Source of the DNA: Thalassotalea ponticola | GTDB taxonomy: Bacteria; Pseudomonadota; Gammaproteobacteria; Enterobacterales; Alteromonadaceae | Reading direction: 5' to 3' | Length of the DNA: 64,000 nucleotides | NCBI RefSeq assembly: GCF_041379045.1 | Contig: NZ_CP166871.1 | Span: 682,001 to 746,000 of the forward strand | Translations under genes and position numbers: made by a program | Shown: one piece after another, positions 51,778-60,999 of the stretch | How the letters are laid out: each line of letters begins with the position of its first letter | How positions within the stretch are numbered: position 1 is the stretch's first letter | The notes under the pieces: generated by a model | The model's input: the letters and a program-made list of their open reading frames with translations, nothing else | Database searches by the model: none | Told to the model about the DNA's origin: nothing

Positions 51778-52479
51778 ATGAATGACATAGCTTATCAGTT
51801 GATAAAAAGCGCTCGTCGCAAGACCATCAGTTTACAGGTCAAGCAAGGGCAGGTGAGGGTGCTGGCTCCGCAAGGTGTTAGTGATGATTATATCCACCAG
51901 CTCGTCATTGCCAAGGGAGAGTGGCTGCGACAAAAAATCGCCTTACAAGGTCAATATCAAGCGCCAAGGCGCAACTATCAATCGGGACAACTATTTTACT
52001 ACGGTGGCGCGCCGTTGAGGTTGTCGGTGACAACTGGCAGCGCTTTGCAGGTGACGGTTATCGGCGATCAACTGCAGCTGACGTTAACCGCTAATCACAC
52101 TTGTTCGACAGAGCAGCAGGTTAAAAGTCAACTGCACCAGTGGTACAAAAAGCAGGCGCAGCAGCAGTTATTAGAACGCATCAAAATATGGCAACAAGCG
52201 ACTGGTTTGGTCGCCGACAAGGTTACCGTACGCTACTTTAAAACTCGTTGGGGCAGTTGTGATGCCAGCGGGCACGTCAAGCTTAACTGGCTTCTAGTCA
52301 TGGCGCCAAGTTGGGTTCAAGACTATGTCGTTATCCACGAGTTATGTCATTTAAAGCACCTAAATCACTCGCGCCAATTTTGGCAACTGGTGAACCAATT
52401 TTATCAACCGATAGAGGATGCTAAACAGTGGTTAATAACCCACCAGCAGCACTTGTATTGGCAACATAGCCACACCTAA
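51778..52479 (+). CDS. YgjP-like M48/DUF45 metallopeptidase
   Basis: A 233-residue protein with the DUF45 signature YFKTRWGSCDASGHVKLNWLLVMAP followed by the zinc motif VIHELCHLKHLNHS (HExxH with a third His six residues on), as in YgjP and related SprT-like proteins. There is no signal peptide. Family members are called M48 metallopeptidases; one E. coli relative is linked to UTP metabolism, but the reaction here is unknown. The position 32 bp behind yebG, with no intervening terminator, suggests that it is part of the SOS-controlled unit. Confidence 0.85.
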   Translation: MNDIAYQLIKSARRKTISLQVKQGQVRVLAPQGVSDDYIHQLVIAKGEWLRQKIALQGQYQAPRRNYQSGQLFYYGGAPLRLSVTTGSALQVTVIGDQLQLTLTANHTCSTEQQVKSQLHQWYKKQAQQQLLERIKIWQQATGLVADKVTVRYFKTRWGSCDASGHVKLNWLLVMAPSWVQDYVVIHELCHLKHLNHSRQFWQLVNQFYQPIEDAKQWLITHQQHLYWQHSHT

Positions 52480-52642
52480 CCAACGGTCCTATAAAGCTCT
52501 GGGGACTGCAGTCGCTCGTCATGCAGTTTTATATCGCGACATTCTCTACAGCCTAACCTGATTGACTACAACGGAATTAATAATGTTAATTGTTTGTAAA
52601 TTCCGTCTTGACAGACATTACCGGCTAAGGCACAGTGAAACT

Positions 52643-52717
52643 ATGAAAGTATTTATTCGCCTCACCGACATCATGCTTATTACCACCATTGATATGACAA
52701 TGGCGGTCGGTGGCTAG
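52643..52717 (+). CDS. thrL: Threonine-operon leader peptide
   Basis: A 24-codon ORF (MKVFIRLTDIMLITTIDMTMAVGG) upstream of thrA. It holds four Thr and four Ile codons, the same amino acids that control the thr operon by attenuation in E. coli. It ends 26 bp before the attenuator. The ribosome-binding site is weak (AAGG about 12 bases upstream). Translation would sense charged tRNA-Thr and tRNA-Ile. Confidence 0.82.
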   Translation: MKVFIRLTDIMLITTIDMTMAVGG

Positions 52718-52742
52718 CGTGTAAATTATCAAATCAACAGCA

Positions 52743-52777
52743 AAGCCCGTAACCGACCAAGGTACGGGCTTTTTTAT
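52743..52777 (+). terminator. thr attenuator
   Basis: A stem AAAGCCCGTAACC pairs with GGTACGGGCTTT (one bulge), followed by a T run. The GGTCGGT in the leader (52705-52711) is the exact complement of ACCGACC (52752-52758), which includes part of the left arm, so a ribosome stalled on the Thr/Ile codons could free an antiterminator. Confidence 0.85.
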
Positions 52778-52836
52778 TTATGGCATTGGGCTTTTGCATT
52801 ATGTGTTAACGACAACGTTGGGTGAGGGAAAATACT

Positions 52837-55308
52837 ATGAGAGTGATAAAGTTTGGTGGGTCGTCTCTTGCCAACGGGCAGCGATTTAATACCGTGTGCG
52901 ATATTATTGAGGCGAAAAGCCAACAAGCACCGGTGGCTATTGTGGTGTCGGCACCACAGGGGGTGACCAATCATTTGTTGGCGATGACAGAGTATTTGCA
53001 CAGCGACTCGATTGAGCAACAACTCGAACAGTATCAACACCTCGTTAATGGCATATTTGATCAGTTAGATAATCTACCACGGCCGTTTAATCGCCACCAT
53101 GCGGAGCAGGCATTTGCATCGCAAAGTCAAAAGCTCAAGCGTTGGTTAAACGGAGCTGCGATGCTCGATTACTGTCCCGATCACATCCGCGCACAAATCA
53201 TTTGCACAGGCGAGCGATTAAGTGTCGCGATATTAGAAGCGCTGTTAAATACAGATCAGCAAACGATCGCTGTTTTTGAGCCTGAGCTGTTCTTGCGCAC
53301 CAATGAATCGTCGCTTGACGCCGTAGCCGATTTGGTATTAGCCAGACAATTGTTCTCAGAACATTACAGCGAACGTCATCGCATTAGCGTAATGCCTGGG
53401 TTTATTGGCGTTTCACCATCGGGAAAAACCACCACCTTGGGGCGCAATGGCTCTGATTATTCGGCCGCCGTACTCAGTGTCTGTGTCAATGCGCAATGCT
53501 GTGAAATTTGGACAGACGTTGACGGTGTGTACAACGCCGATCCAAGATTGATCAAAGACGCCAGCTTGTTAGAACATTTATCGTATCAAGAGGCTATGGA
53601 GCTGAGTTATTTTGGCGCCAAAGTGTTACACCCTAAAACAATAGGGCCTATTGCTCAGCATCACATTCCTTGTTTGATCAAAAATACCCTAAATTTAGCC
53701 GCCAAAGGCACTCTTATTTCAGATACAAGCCAAGTTACCAAGCAAGTTAAAGCCATATCAAATCTCGATGAACTGACCATGATTAATGTTTCCGGACCGG
53801 GAATGAAAGGCATGGTCGGCATGGCCAGTCGCATATTCGCGTGTATGAGTAACGAAAACATTTCTCTGGTGCTGATCAGTCAGTCGTCATCAGAGTATTG
53901 CATTAGTTTTTGTGTCTACTCTCGCGATGCGTATCGCGCCCAGCAAAGCTTGCAAACGGAATTTGAGTTAGAGCTGCTCAATCAGTTACTCGATCCCATC
54001 GATATGCAATCTAATTTATCTATCGTGTCTTTAGTGGGTGATGGCATGCATCATCAAAGAGGGGTTGCGGGAAAGTTATTTAGTTCGCTGGCGCAAGCTC
54101 GGGTCAACGTTATCGCCATTGCCCAAGATTCATCAGAGCGCAGTATTTCTGTGGTTATTGAACAGCGAAAAAGTACGGATGCATTAAAGGTGTGTCACCA
54201 AAATTTCTTTTCTAAACGTCATACGATTGATGTGTTTATCGTCGGCTGTGGTGTGGTTGGCAGTGCGCTACTCACCCAAATAGGACGTCAGCAAGCGTCG
54301 TTAAAGAAACAAGGCATCGACCTGAAGGTCTATGGTATAGCCAACTCAAAGGGGGTGGTATTTAACCGCGATGGGATTTGCACCAGCGAGTGGCAAACAG
54401 AATTTTCGCAAGCGGTAGATTTGAAAAAGGAGTTTAGTCCATTAAGTGTCAGCGTGGTTAAAGACTTTGTGCGCGAACAACACCTGATTAATCCTGTATT
54501 GGTTGATTGTACCTCGGATAGTGCGTTGAGTCGTCAGTATGTCGATTATCTCGATGAAGGCTTTCACGTTATTACGCCAAATAAAAAAGCCAACACCGAC
54601 AGTTGGCAATACTACCGCCAGCTAAGGGATGCGGCGCGTAAAACCAATCGCTTGTTTTTATATGAAACCAATGTTGGAGCTGGGCTTCCTGTCATTGATA
54701 CCTTGCAAAAGCTATTTCAAGCAGGCGATAAATTAGTCCAGTTTGAAGGGGTGTTATCGGGTTCCTTGTCTTACATCTTTGGTCAACTAGACCAAGGGGT
54801 TAAGTTTTCAAAAGCAACTCAAATCGCCAAGCAAAACGGGTTTACCGAACCCGATCCAAGAGATGATTTAAGCGGCATGGACGTCGCTCGAAAGTTACTG
54901 ATCATGGCACGCGAGGCGGGCATGGCGTTAGAGCTAGAACACATAAAAGTGGCCCCCATTTTACCTGATAACTTTGATACGTCAGGTTCGGTTGACGACT
55001 TTATGCAACGCTTGTCTGAAGTCGATGATTACTTTGTCGATAAAGCTTCAAGTGCACAGCAGCAGGGCAAACGCTTGCGTTATGTCGGTAAAATTGTCAA
55101 TGGTGAGTGTCAGGTATCTATCGAAGCCGTTACCAGCGATCACCCGTTGTATGCGATCAAAGACGGTGAAAATGCGCTATCTATTTTAAGCCATTATTAT
55201 CAACCAATACCGCTAGTGCTTCGCGGATACGGAGCTGGTGCAGACGTCACCGCTGCGGGGGTGTTTTCCGATATATTGCGAACTCAGGCGTGGAAACAGG
55301 ATATCTAA
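52837..55308 (+). CDS. thrA: Bifunctional aspartokinase I/homoserine dehydrogenase I
   Basis: It catalyses the first and third steps from aspartate to homoserine. The 823-residue length is as in E. coli ThrA. The ATG at 52837 (MRVIKFGGSSLANGQRF) follows TGAGGG; an upstream frame start at 52822 lacks support. Order: kinase domain (KFGGSS, TTTLGRNGSDYSA near 210), two ACT regulatory domains (about 320-460), then the dehydrogenase with the NAD-binding GCGVVGSALL near 472 and the catalytic VLSGSLSYI...DPRDDLSGMDVARK segment. Feedback inhibition by Thr is the norm for this family. It is translationally coupled to thrB. Confidence 0.97.
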   Translation: MRVIKFGGSSLANGQRFNTVCDIIEAKSQQAPVAIVVSAPQGVTNHLLAMTEYLHSDSIEQQLEQYQHLVNGIFDQLDNLPRPFNRHHAEQAFASQSQKLKRWLNGAAMLDYCPDHIRAQIICTGERLSVAILEALLNTDQQTIAVFEPELFLRTNESSLDAVADLVLARQLFSEHYSERHRISVMPGFIGVSPSGKTTTLGRNGSDYSAAVLSVCVNAQCCEIWTDVDGVYNADPRLIKDASLLEHLSYQEAMELSYFGAKVLHPKTIGPIAQHHIPCLIKNTLNLAAKGTLISDTSQVTKQVKAISNLDELTMINVSGPGMKGMVGMASRIFACMSNENISLVLISQSSSEYCISFCVYSRDAYRAQQSLQTEFELELLNQLLDPIDMQSNLSIVSLVGDGMHHQRGVAGKLFSSLAQARVNVIAIAQDSSERSISVVIEQRKSTDALKVCHQNFFSKRHTIDVFIVGCGVVGSALLTQIGRQQASLKKQGIDLKVYGIANSKGVVFNRDGICTSEWQTEFSQAVDLKKEFSPLSVSVVKDFVREQHLINPVLVDCTSDSALSRQYVDYLDEGFHVITPNKKANTDSWQYYRQLRDAARKTNRLFLYETNVGAGLPVIDTLQKLFQAGDKLVQFEGVLSGSLSYIFGQLDQGVKFSKATQIAKQNGFTEPDPRDDLSGMDVARKLLIMAREAGMALELEHIKVAPILPDNFDTSGSVDDFMQRLSEVDDYFVDKASSAQQQGKRLRYVGKIVNGECQVSIEAVTSDHPLYAIKDGENALSILSHYYQPIPLVLRGYGAGADVTAAGVFSDILRTQAWKQDI

Positions 55309-56255
55309 TGACAGTAAAAGTATTTGCACCAGCCTCCATTGGCAATGTCAGCGTTGGCTTTGACGTGTTGGGAATGGCTATTCGTCCGATATCAAATGTC
55401 TTATTGGGCGATATAGTCAGTGTCGGTCAGAGTGATTGCGAGCATAACCAAGTATTTATCAATGGTCAGTATGCTCACAAGTTACCACAGCAAGTGTCAG
55501 ACAACATAGTGTTTAGTTGTTTACAGCGGTTTGAACGGGCGCTACAACAGCGAGATATTGAGACAATGGCGGTCGAACTTTGTTTAACTAAAGCTATGCC
55601 AGTTGGCAGTGGTCTTGGTTCGAGTGCTTGTTCAATTGTTGCGGCCCTAATGGCACTTAATGAATTTTATCAGAATCCGTTCAACGACGCACAATTGCTA
55701 TCGATGATGGGCGAAATGGAAGAGAAAATAAGCGGTAGCTTGCATTACGACAACGTTGCTCCCTGTTTTCACGGTGGGTTGCAGTTAATGGTCGGTGATC
55801 GACAAAAAATTTGCCAAACCCTACCTGCTTTAGATGGGGTATATTGGATTATGGCGTATCCCGGTGTTGAGGTGTCAACTCGCGCTGCACGAGAGGCTCT
55901 ACCCGAACATTACCCACGCCACACAGTAATAGAATTTGGAACCAATTTAGCCAGTTTTGTCGATGCTTGCCATCGACGAGATACCACCCAGGCGTTGTCG
56001 TATGTTACTGATGTCTTGGCTGAACCTTATCGCCTTGAGTTAATTCCAAAGGCCGAACTGGTCAAGAACTATGTGCTAGACAACGGCGCCCTGGCGGCTG
56101 GAATTTCCGGTTCAGGACCAACCTTATTTGTCGCCTGTGACACGTTGTTATCCGCACAGCAATTAGCCGCGTATTTAACTGCGCATTATCTTCAAAGTGA
56201 TGCCGGCTTCGTGCATATTTGCCAAGCCGATGTACAAGGTGCGCGAGTGATTTAG
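55308..56255 (+). CDS. thrB: Homoserine kinase
   Basis: A GHMP-type kinase that phosphorylates homoserine. The 315-residue protein starts at ATG 55308, which overlaps the thrA stop (TAATG). The P-loop-like GHMP motif PVGSGLGSSACSIVAALMA lies near 96-114, the N-terminus FAPASIGNVSVGFDVLG is typical, and the C-terminal GISGSGPTLF motif is near 272. Substrate-site residues were not mapped. It is the middle gene of thrABC. Confidence 0.96.
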   Translation: MTVKVFAPASIGNVSVGFDVLGMAIRPISNVLLGDIVSVGQSDCEHNQVFINGQYAHKLPQQVSDNIVFSCLQRFERALQQRDIETMAVELCLTKAMPVGSGLGSSACSIVAALMALNEFYQNPFNDAQLLSMMGEMEEKISGSLHYDNVAPCFHGGLQLMVGDRQKICQTLPALDGVYWIMAYPGVEVSTRAAREALPEHYPRHTVIEFGTNLASFVDACHRRDTTQALSYVTDVLAEPYRLELIPKAELVKNYVLDNGALAAGISGSGPTLFVACDTLLSAQQLAAYLTAHYLQSDAGFVHICQADVQGARVI

Positions 56256-56264
56256 GGGAATCTA

Positions 56265-57554
56265 ATGCAATATTATAATTTAAAACATCCACAGCAAACG
56301 TTAGGTTTTAGCCATGCAGTAATGCAAGGTTTGGGCAAAGATAGAGGCTTGTTTTTTGCTGAGCGCATACCGACGTTCAGCGACATTGATCAGCTCTTGT
56401 CGATGCCAATGGTTGAGCGCAGTGCGAAGATTTTGTACCCCTATGTGGAACAGGACTTTAGCCAAGCAGAGTTGTTGCAACTGATCAGTCGAGCCTTTAA
56501 CTTTTCGGCACAAGTACACGCGATAGACGAGAACATTGCCACATTAGAGTTGTTCCACGGTCCGACGTTGGCCTTTAAAGACTTTGGTGCCCGTTTTATG
56601 GCGCAATGTCTGCGAGAATTTAGTAAACAGCGAGCTACGCCACTAACAATTTTAACTGCGACATCAGGTGACACCGGTGCGGCGGTCGCTCATGCCTTTT
56701 ACGGTATGGATAATATCAATGTCGTTATCTTATACCCCAAGGGCAAGATAAGTTTGTTGCAAGAAAAAATGTTTACTACCCTCGGTGGTAATATCAAAAC
56801 GCTGGCGGTCGACGGCAGTTTTGACGACTGTCAAAGCTTAGTGAAACAGTGCTTTGACGATGAACACCTGGTGCAACAAGTTGGCCTTAATTCGGCGAAT
56901 TCAATTAATATATCGAGATTGTTGGCGCAAATTTGCTACTACTTTGAAGCCGCTGCACAGGTTAAACGACAGCGTGGCCGTTATGATGATTTAGTTATCT
57001 CAGTACCCAGTGGTAATTTTGGTAACTTAACGGCAGCAATGATGGCTCAAGCGATGGGGCTGCCAATTAAACGCTTTGTCGCTGCGACTAACGTCAACGA
57101 TACGGTACCTCGATATTTGCAAACCCGTCACTGGCAACCTCAGCCGACCGTTGCAACCTTATCGAATGCGATGGATGTTGCTAAACCGAATAACTGGCCT
57201 CGTGTCGAGCATATGTTAACCAACCACATAGTGGACGCTAACTGTTTAACGTCTATCGCCATCGATGAAGAGCAAACGCAAATAGGGATGCGACAACTGA
57301 ACCAACTCGGTTACATCAGTGAACCTCATGCGTCGGTTGCGTATAAAGCGTTAAAGTATCAAATCGAAGCGGATGAATTTGGCATCTTTCTCGGTACCGC
57401 TCATCCAGCGAAATTTAAAGATTCAGTAGAAAGTATTCTCGGTACGCCGATTGGGTTACCAAAAGAGTTAGCCGATTGTGCCACCGAAGAGATATTATCC
57501 GTGCCTATGGCAAACGACTTTGCTAAGCTACGGCAGTTTTTAACCAGTAAATAG
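56265..57554 (+). CDS. thrC: Threonine synthase
   Basis: A PLP enzyme that converts O-phosphohomoserine to threonine. It has 429 residues. The PLP lysine lies in [14 protein letters not shown] near residue 106. Conserved [16 protein letters not shown] and [11 protein letters not shown] segments bind the phosphate and cofactor. It begins nine bases after thrB with GGGGAAT as the ribosome-binding site, and ung follows directly. Confidence 0.97.
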   Translation: MQYYNLKHPQQTLGFSHAVMQGLGKDRGLFFAERIPTFSDIDQLLSMPMVERSAKILYPYVEQDFSQAELLQLISRAFNFSAQVHAIDENIATLELFHGPTLAFKDFGARFMAQCLREFSKQRATPLTILTATSGDTGAAVAHAFYGMDNINVVILYPKGKISLLQEKMFTTLGGNIKTLAVDGSFDDCQSLVKQCFDDEHLVQQVGLNSANSINISRLLAQICYYFEAAAQVKRQRGRYDDLVISVPSGNFGNLTAAMMAQAMGLPIKRFVAATNVNDTVPRYLQTRHWQPQPTVATLSNAMDVAKPNNWPRVEHMLTNHIVDANCLTSIAIDEEQTQIGMRQLNQLGYISEPHASVAYKALKYQIEADEFGIFLGTAHPAKFKDSVESILGTPIGLPKELADCATEEILSVPMANDFAKLRQFLTSK

Positions 57555-57564
57555 TGTGAGCTTT

Positions 57565-58263
57565 ATGAACCATTGGCAAGTATTTTTGCAACAACAACAA
57601 GCACAGCCTTACTTTAAAGCGCTACAACAAAATATTGCCAAACAACGGGCTGCGGGTGAGATGATTTACCCTCAGCCCAGTTGCGTTTATCGAGCGTTTG
57701 AACTCACTCCATTTGACGCGGTAAAAGTGGTTGTATTAGGACAAGATCCTTATCATGGCCCCAATCAAGCCCACGGCCTTGCCTTTTCAGTAGAACACGG
57801 CGTACGAGTACCGCCGAGTCTCAACAATATGTACAAAGAACTCACCACCGACATCGACGGCTTTACTGCGCCATCACACGGAAATTTAACGGCTTGGGCG
57901 GAGCAAGGGGTGTTGCTACTCAACACGGTATTAACGGTGCGCCAGGGGCAAGCTCATTCGCATGCCAAGATCGGTTGGGAAACATTTACTGATCGGGTGA
58001 TCGAAGAACTCAATCAACATCGCGACAATCTGGTGTTTATACTGTGGGGCAAGCACGCCCAAAACAAGGGCAAGCAGCTTGATAATAAACGTCACCTTAT
58101 TTTGTCAGGAGCACATCCATCGCCTCTGTCAGCCTACCGAGGCTTTTTCGGCTGTAAACACTTTTCCAAAACCAATCACTATTTGCGCCGACACGGAATC
58201 GAGCCCATCAATTGGCAATTGACAGAGCCCCGTTGTGACGAGCAACAGGGCCGCCTATTTTAG
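57565..58263 (+). CDS. ung: Uracil-DNA glycosylase
   Basis: It removes uracil from DNA to begin base-excision repair. The family-1 motifs are complete: the water-activating GQDPYHGP (near residue 60), the uracil-binding [27 protein letters not shown], and the DNA-intercalating [11 protein letters not shown]. The frame is open from a GTG at 57556, three codons upstream. The ATG at 57565 has GTGAG five bases before it and gives MNHWQVFL, a reasonable start. It lies 10 bp after thrC, an unusual companion for the thr operon. Confidence 0.95.
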   Translation: MNHWQVFLQQQQAQPYFKALQQNIAKQRAAGEMIYPQPSCVYRAFELTPFDAVKVVVLGQDPYHGPNQAHGLAFSVEHGVRVPPSLNNMYKELTTDIDGFTAPSHGNLTAWAEQGVLLLNTVLTVRQGQAHSHAKIGWETFTDRVIEELNQHRDNLVFILWGKHAQNKGKQLDNKRHLILSGAHPSPLSAYRGFFGCKHFSKTNHYLRRHGIEPINWQLTEPRCDEQQGRLF

Positions 58264-58278
58264 TCATGTCGCAGGCGC

Positions 58279-58881
58279 TTATTGCTGATGCGCCGAATCA
58301 AAATAAATGATCATCTCTGCGGCAACACAATGGCAGTCGTTGGCGCAAATGGTACAGGTATAACCGTTTTTGCTGTCTTCGTTCCACTTGCCCGGGTGAT
58401 CTTTTACCAGTTGTCCATCGCACTTAGTAAAGTATTCGACTGCACTGTTGCCAGGGCTTTGGCGCCACAAGTGGCTTACCCCCGCTTTAGCGCCTTGTGC
58501 TTGTAATGCTTGAACAGCTCGCTTTAACAAGGTCGAGCCAATACCGCAGCGCTGATAGTTTTCATCGACACTATTACATTTAAAATACGCTGTTTGCTCT
58601 ATCGGTGTGCGCCAAGCTGTTGGCGTGTACCATTTATCAAGGGTAAATTGCTGCGCCGCAAAGGTTATGCGAAAGCCGACCAGTTTGTCGCCGTGATAAG
58701 CGACATAGTTGGCGTTGATACCGTCTTTGATACCTTGTTCGAACCATTGCTTCATTTGTTGCGCATTGACATAACCGTGTCCGTGAATGCGGTTGCCCAG
58801 TTCGATTACGGCGTCAAAATCAGCCGTTTGCATTGCTCTGTAAATGATGTCTTGTTTCATATTCACTGTTGTCGTCTTCAC
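58279..58881 (-). CDS. GNAT-family N-acetyltransferase with Cys-rich tail
   Basis: A 200-residue protein with a GNAT fold: motif A is NSVDENYQRCGIGSTLLKRAV (Q-R-x-G-x-G near residue 108). It is preceded by the AYFKCN strand and followed by GVSHLWRQSPGNSAVEYFTKCDG. After the fold, a tail of about 40 residues carries Cys and His (CTICANDCHC), a possible metal-binding patch that is odd for the family. The start is GTG 58881 (AGGCCTT before it) or ATG 58860. It converges with ung. Confidence 0.8.
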   Translation of the reverse strand: MKTTTVNMKQDIIYRAMQTADFDAVIELGNRIHGHGYVNAQQMKQWFEQGIKDGINANYVAYHGDKLVGFRITFAAQQFTLDKWYTPTAWRTPIEQTAYFKCNSVDENYQRCGIGSTLLKRAVQALQAQGAKAGVSHLWRQSPGNSAVEYFTKCDGQLVKDHPGKWNEDSKNGYTCTICANDCHCVAAEMIIYFDSAHQQ

Positions 58882-58962
58882 AAGGCCTGATAGTATATAG
58901 TAAATTTAACTTTGTGGTGTGCCCTATCTGCGCAAGCACATCAAAAAAAGGACGTATGTGCT

Positions 58963-60303
58963 ATGTATGACCCTCTCATTGAACAAGCTATTGCCAGTGG
59001 TCAAGGCTATCCAGATAGTTACTGGGCAAGTGTAAGTGGCGAACCACCGGTGAGCAAAGACCGCTTAACTGAGGATTTAGATACCGATGTGGTGATTATC
59101 GGTGCTGGCTATACCGGGATGTCATGTGCGCTTCATCTTCAGCGTGATTTCAACATCACACCCGTGGTGATCGAGGCCAATCAAACCGCTTGGGGATGCA
59201 GTGGCCGTAATGCCGGCTTTATATTAAAGTCAACCGGTCGCAAGTCGTGGACGCAAATGCAAAAACACTGGGGCGATCCGGTGATGCGCATGGTTTATCA
59301 AGAGGCGGTTGAAGGTGTTGAGCGGGTTCACGGATTTATCAATGAGGGCATTGATTGCGATGTTCAGCAACCGGGCTACATCCGCATTGCTCACAAGCCC
59401 AATAAAATGCGTGAGCTTGAAGCTCAAGCATCGCTGCTAAGCTCAATGTTCGGTTACCACGTTGATATTTTGTCTCGCACTCAAGTGCACCAGCAGTACA
59501 TGAACGATGAAAACGCCCACGGTGCAATACGCTTTGAAGACGGTGTGGGCATTAACCCGTTAAAGTTGGCGTTTGGCTATCACGACTTGTTGAATAAAGC
59601 TGGCGTCGATGTCTATACCAACACTCCTGCCGTGTCGATTGAGCAATATGGCAATCGCTATCGAGTCATCACCGAACACGCCAATATCAGCTGTGACAAA
59701 GTGGTGATCGCCACCAATGGTTATACACCAAAGGGGTTTGACTCGAGTGTGGCTAATAAAACCTTACCGGTATTATCACAAATTATAGTGACTGAGCCAT
59801 TGACCGAGGCTCAACTTCAAGCGTGTAACTTCATTACTTCCAATGTGGTGATGGATACGCGAGCGTTGAAATACTATTACCGAAAATTGCCAGATAACCG
59901 TATTTTATTTGGTGGCAGAGGGGCTATTACCGGTAAAAGTGCTGATGATCCGTATTATGCAGAGCGATTATTGCAGGAGCTAAAACGCAGTTTTCCACCA
60001 CTCGCTGACGTACGCTACCAGTATCGCTGGTCAGGTTGGATATGCATGAGCTTAGATGACATTCCCCATATCGCCCAGGCCGAGGGCAGCAAGGGCATTT
60101 TTTATGCGATGGGATATTGTGGTAACGGCGTGTCATTTGCGGTGCAAGCTGGAAAGCGCCTCGCTGATAAAGTCGCAGGTAGAGCGGTGCCAGATATTCC
60201 CTTGTACAACCGCCAGCTCGTGCCTTTTCCTATGCCGGCGTTTCGGCGCATCGGACAGTGGGCGTATTTTCACTACGGTAAGTTTGCCGATCAATTTTTA
60301 TAG
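58963..60303 (+). CDS. FAD-dependent oxidoreductase (DAO family)
   Basis: A 446-residue flavoprotein. The ATG at 58963 (MYDPLIEQAIASGQGYPDSYW) follows AAGGA; the upstream frame to 58912 is unlikely to be translated. The FAD-binding GAGYTG starts at G47. The pattern GCSGRNAGFILKSTG and a C-terminal FYAMGYCGNGVSFAVQAGKRLAD resemble the D-amino-acid oxidase/gamma-glutamylputrescine oxidase (PuuB) group. The typical start YPDSYW is characteristic of that group. The substrate is unknown. No polyamine genes lie nearby. Confidence 0.87.
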   Translation: MYDPLIEQAIASGQGYPDSYWASVSGEPPVSKDRLTEDLDTDVVIIGAGYTGMSCALHLQRDFNITPVVIEANQTAWGCSGRNAGFILKSTGRKSWTQMQKHWGDPVMRMVYQEAVEGVERVHGFINEGIDCDVQQPGYIRIAHKPNKMRELEAQASLLSSMFGYHVDILSRTQVHQQYMNDENAHGAIRFEDGVGINPLKLAFGYHDLLNKAGVDVYTNTPAVSIEQYGNRYRVITEHANISCDKVVIATNGYTPKGFDSSVANKTLPVLSQIIVTEPLTEAQLQACNFITSNVVMDTRALKYYYRKLPDNRILFGGRGAITGKSADDPYYAERLLQELKRSFPPLADVRYQYRWSGWICMSLDDIPHIAQAEGSKGIFYAMGYCGNGVSFAVQAGKRLADKVAGRAVPDIPLYNRQLVPFPMPAFRRIGQWAYFHYGKFADQFL

Positions 60304-60340
60304 GAAACCTAGCAGACACCAGCTTGGAGGTGACTTCAGC

Positions 60341-60367
60341 GACAAAATAAAAAGGTCTTATTTTGTC
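60341..60367. repeat. Perfect A/T-rich inverted repeat
   Basis: GACAAAATAA and TTATTTTGTC flank a seven-base AAAGGTC spacer, 38 bp after the FAD oxidoreductase. No T run follows, so it may be an operator or a weak terminator. Confidence 0.5.
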
Positions 60368-60533
60368 TAACACTCTAATAAGATTGGTGAAAAAAGCTTG
60401 ACCTCGGGGCTCGCAATTATTAGCGTAGGTAGATATTGCAAAGAGTAGTAGATCAATACGAGCGTGTTGGTAACACTTTTTGTGTCGTGCAATATAGCAA
60501 CCGTACAATACTAAAAAGACTGAGTTAATCAAT

Positions 60534-60752
60534 ATGCCAGACAACAAAACCATGAATGTAACCGTTATTTACTTTGATAGTGATACACTTGAACTCAAAC
60601 ACCACATAGGTGAATTTCCGGTATTAGCTGAAGGTAGAGTGGTGTTATCCGACCAATTTAAAAACGGTAAATCTATTGTTGCGGTTTGCGAGGGAGAGCA
60701 CCAACCTCTTGATATTGAACTCAATAATAATAACGATAGTGCTTGGTTGTAA
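60534..60752 (+). CDS. TIGR02922/DUF2375-like small protein, copy 1
   Basis: A 72-residue soluble protein. The core MNVTVIYFDSDTLELKHHIGEF, an acidic SIVAVCEGEH segment, and a polar Asn-rich end align with the gene next door. An internal ATG at 60552 (MNVTV) is an alternative start. There is no signal peptide or membrane helix. The pattern fits the small hypothetical family I recall as TIGR02922 (DUF2375), known mainly from Colwellia-like bacteria. The function is unknown. An A/T-rich inverted repeat lies 170 bp upstream. Confidence 0.7.
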   Translation: MPDNKTMNVTVIYFDSDTLELKHHIGEFPVLAEGRVVLSDQFKNGKSIVAVCEGEHQPLDIELNNNNDSAWL

Positions 60753-60780
60753 TCGCATTAACAATTGAGCCAAGGGGAAG

Positions 60781-60999
60781 GTGATAAAAGCCATGCAAGT
60801 AACTGTAATATACTATGAAACTGTTTCACTCGAGCTGTTACACGAGGTTGTTGATTTTGAGGTAAACGAACAGGGAGCGGTGATTGTGCCACCTGAGTAC
60901 CAGCAAGAAAAGTCGATTATCGCTGTGTACGAAGGTGAGTTGAATATTATCAATAAAGTGGGTGAGCGGGTTGATTTTATCGAACCCGTAGCGGTTTGA
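60781..60999 (+). CDS. TIGR02922/DUF2375-like small protein, copy 2
   Basis: A 72-residue tandem paralog, 28 bp after copy 1. MQVTVIYYETVSLELLHEVVDF aligns with the first protein, as do SIIAVYEGE and the final acidic part. The frame opens at GTG 60781 (AAGGGGAA before it); ATG 60793 aligns better with the paralog core and may be the true start. The two copies have diverged to about 35-40% identity by eye, so the duplication is old. They are very likely cotranscribed. Confidence 0.7.
   Translation: MIKAMQVTVIYYETVSLELLHEVVDFEVNEQGAVIVPPEYQQEKSIIAVYEGELNIINKVGERVDFIEPVAV

Larger units (their letters stand above)
52480..52836 (+). other. thr operon leader region
   Basis: 357 bp containing the leader peptide gene, an antiterminator segment and the attenuator. 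A TTGACA lies at 52608-52613, but no matching -10 at 16-18 bp was seen, so the promoter is not fixed. The ribosome-binding site of thrA (TGAGGGAA) is at the right end. Confidence 0.7.

Noticed and set aside
52600..52640. Consensus promoter for thrL-thrABC
   Set aside because: The TTGACA at 52608 has no acceptable -10 at 16-18 bp, so no promoter was called.
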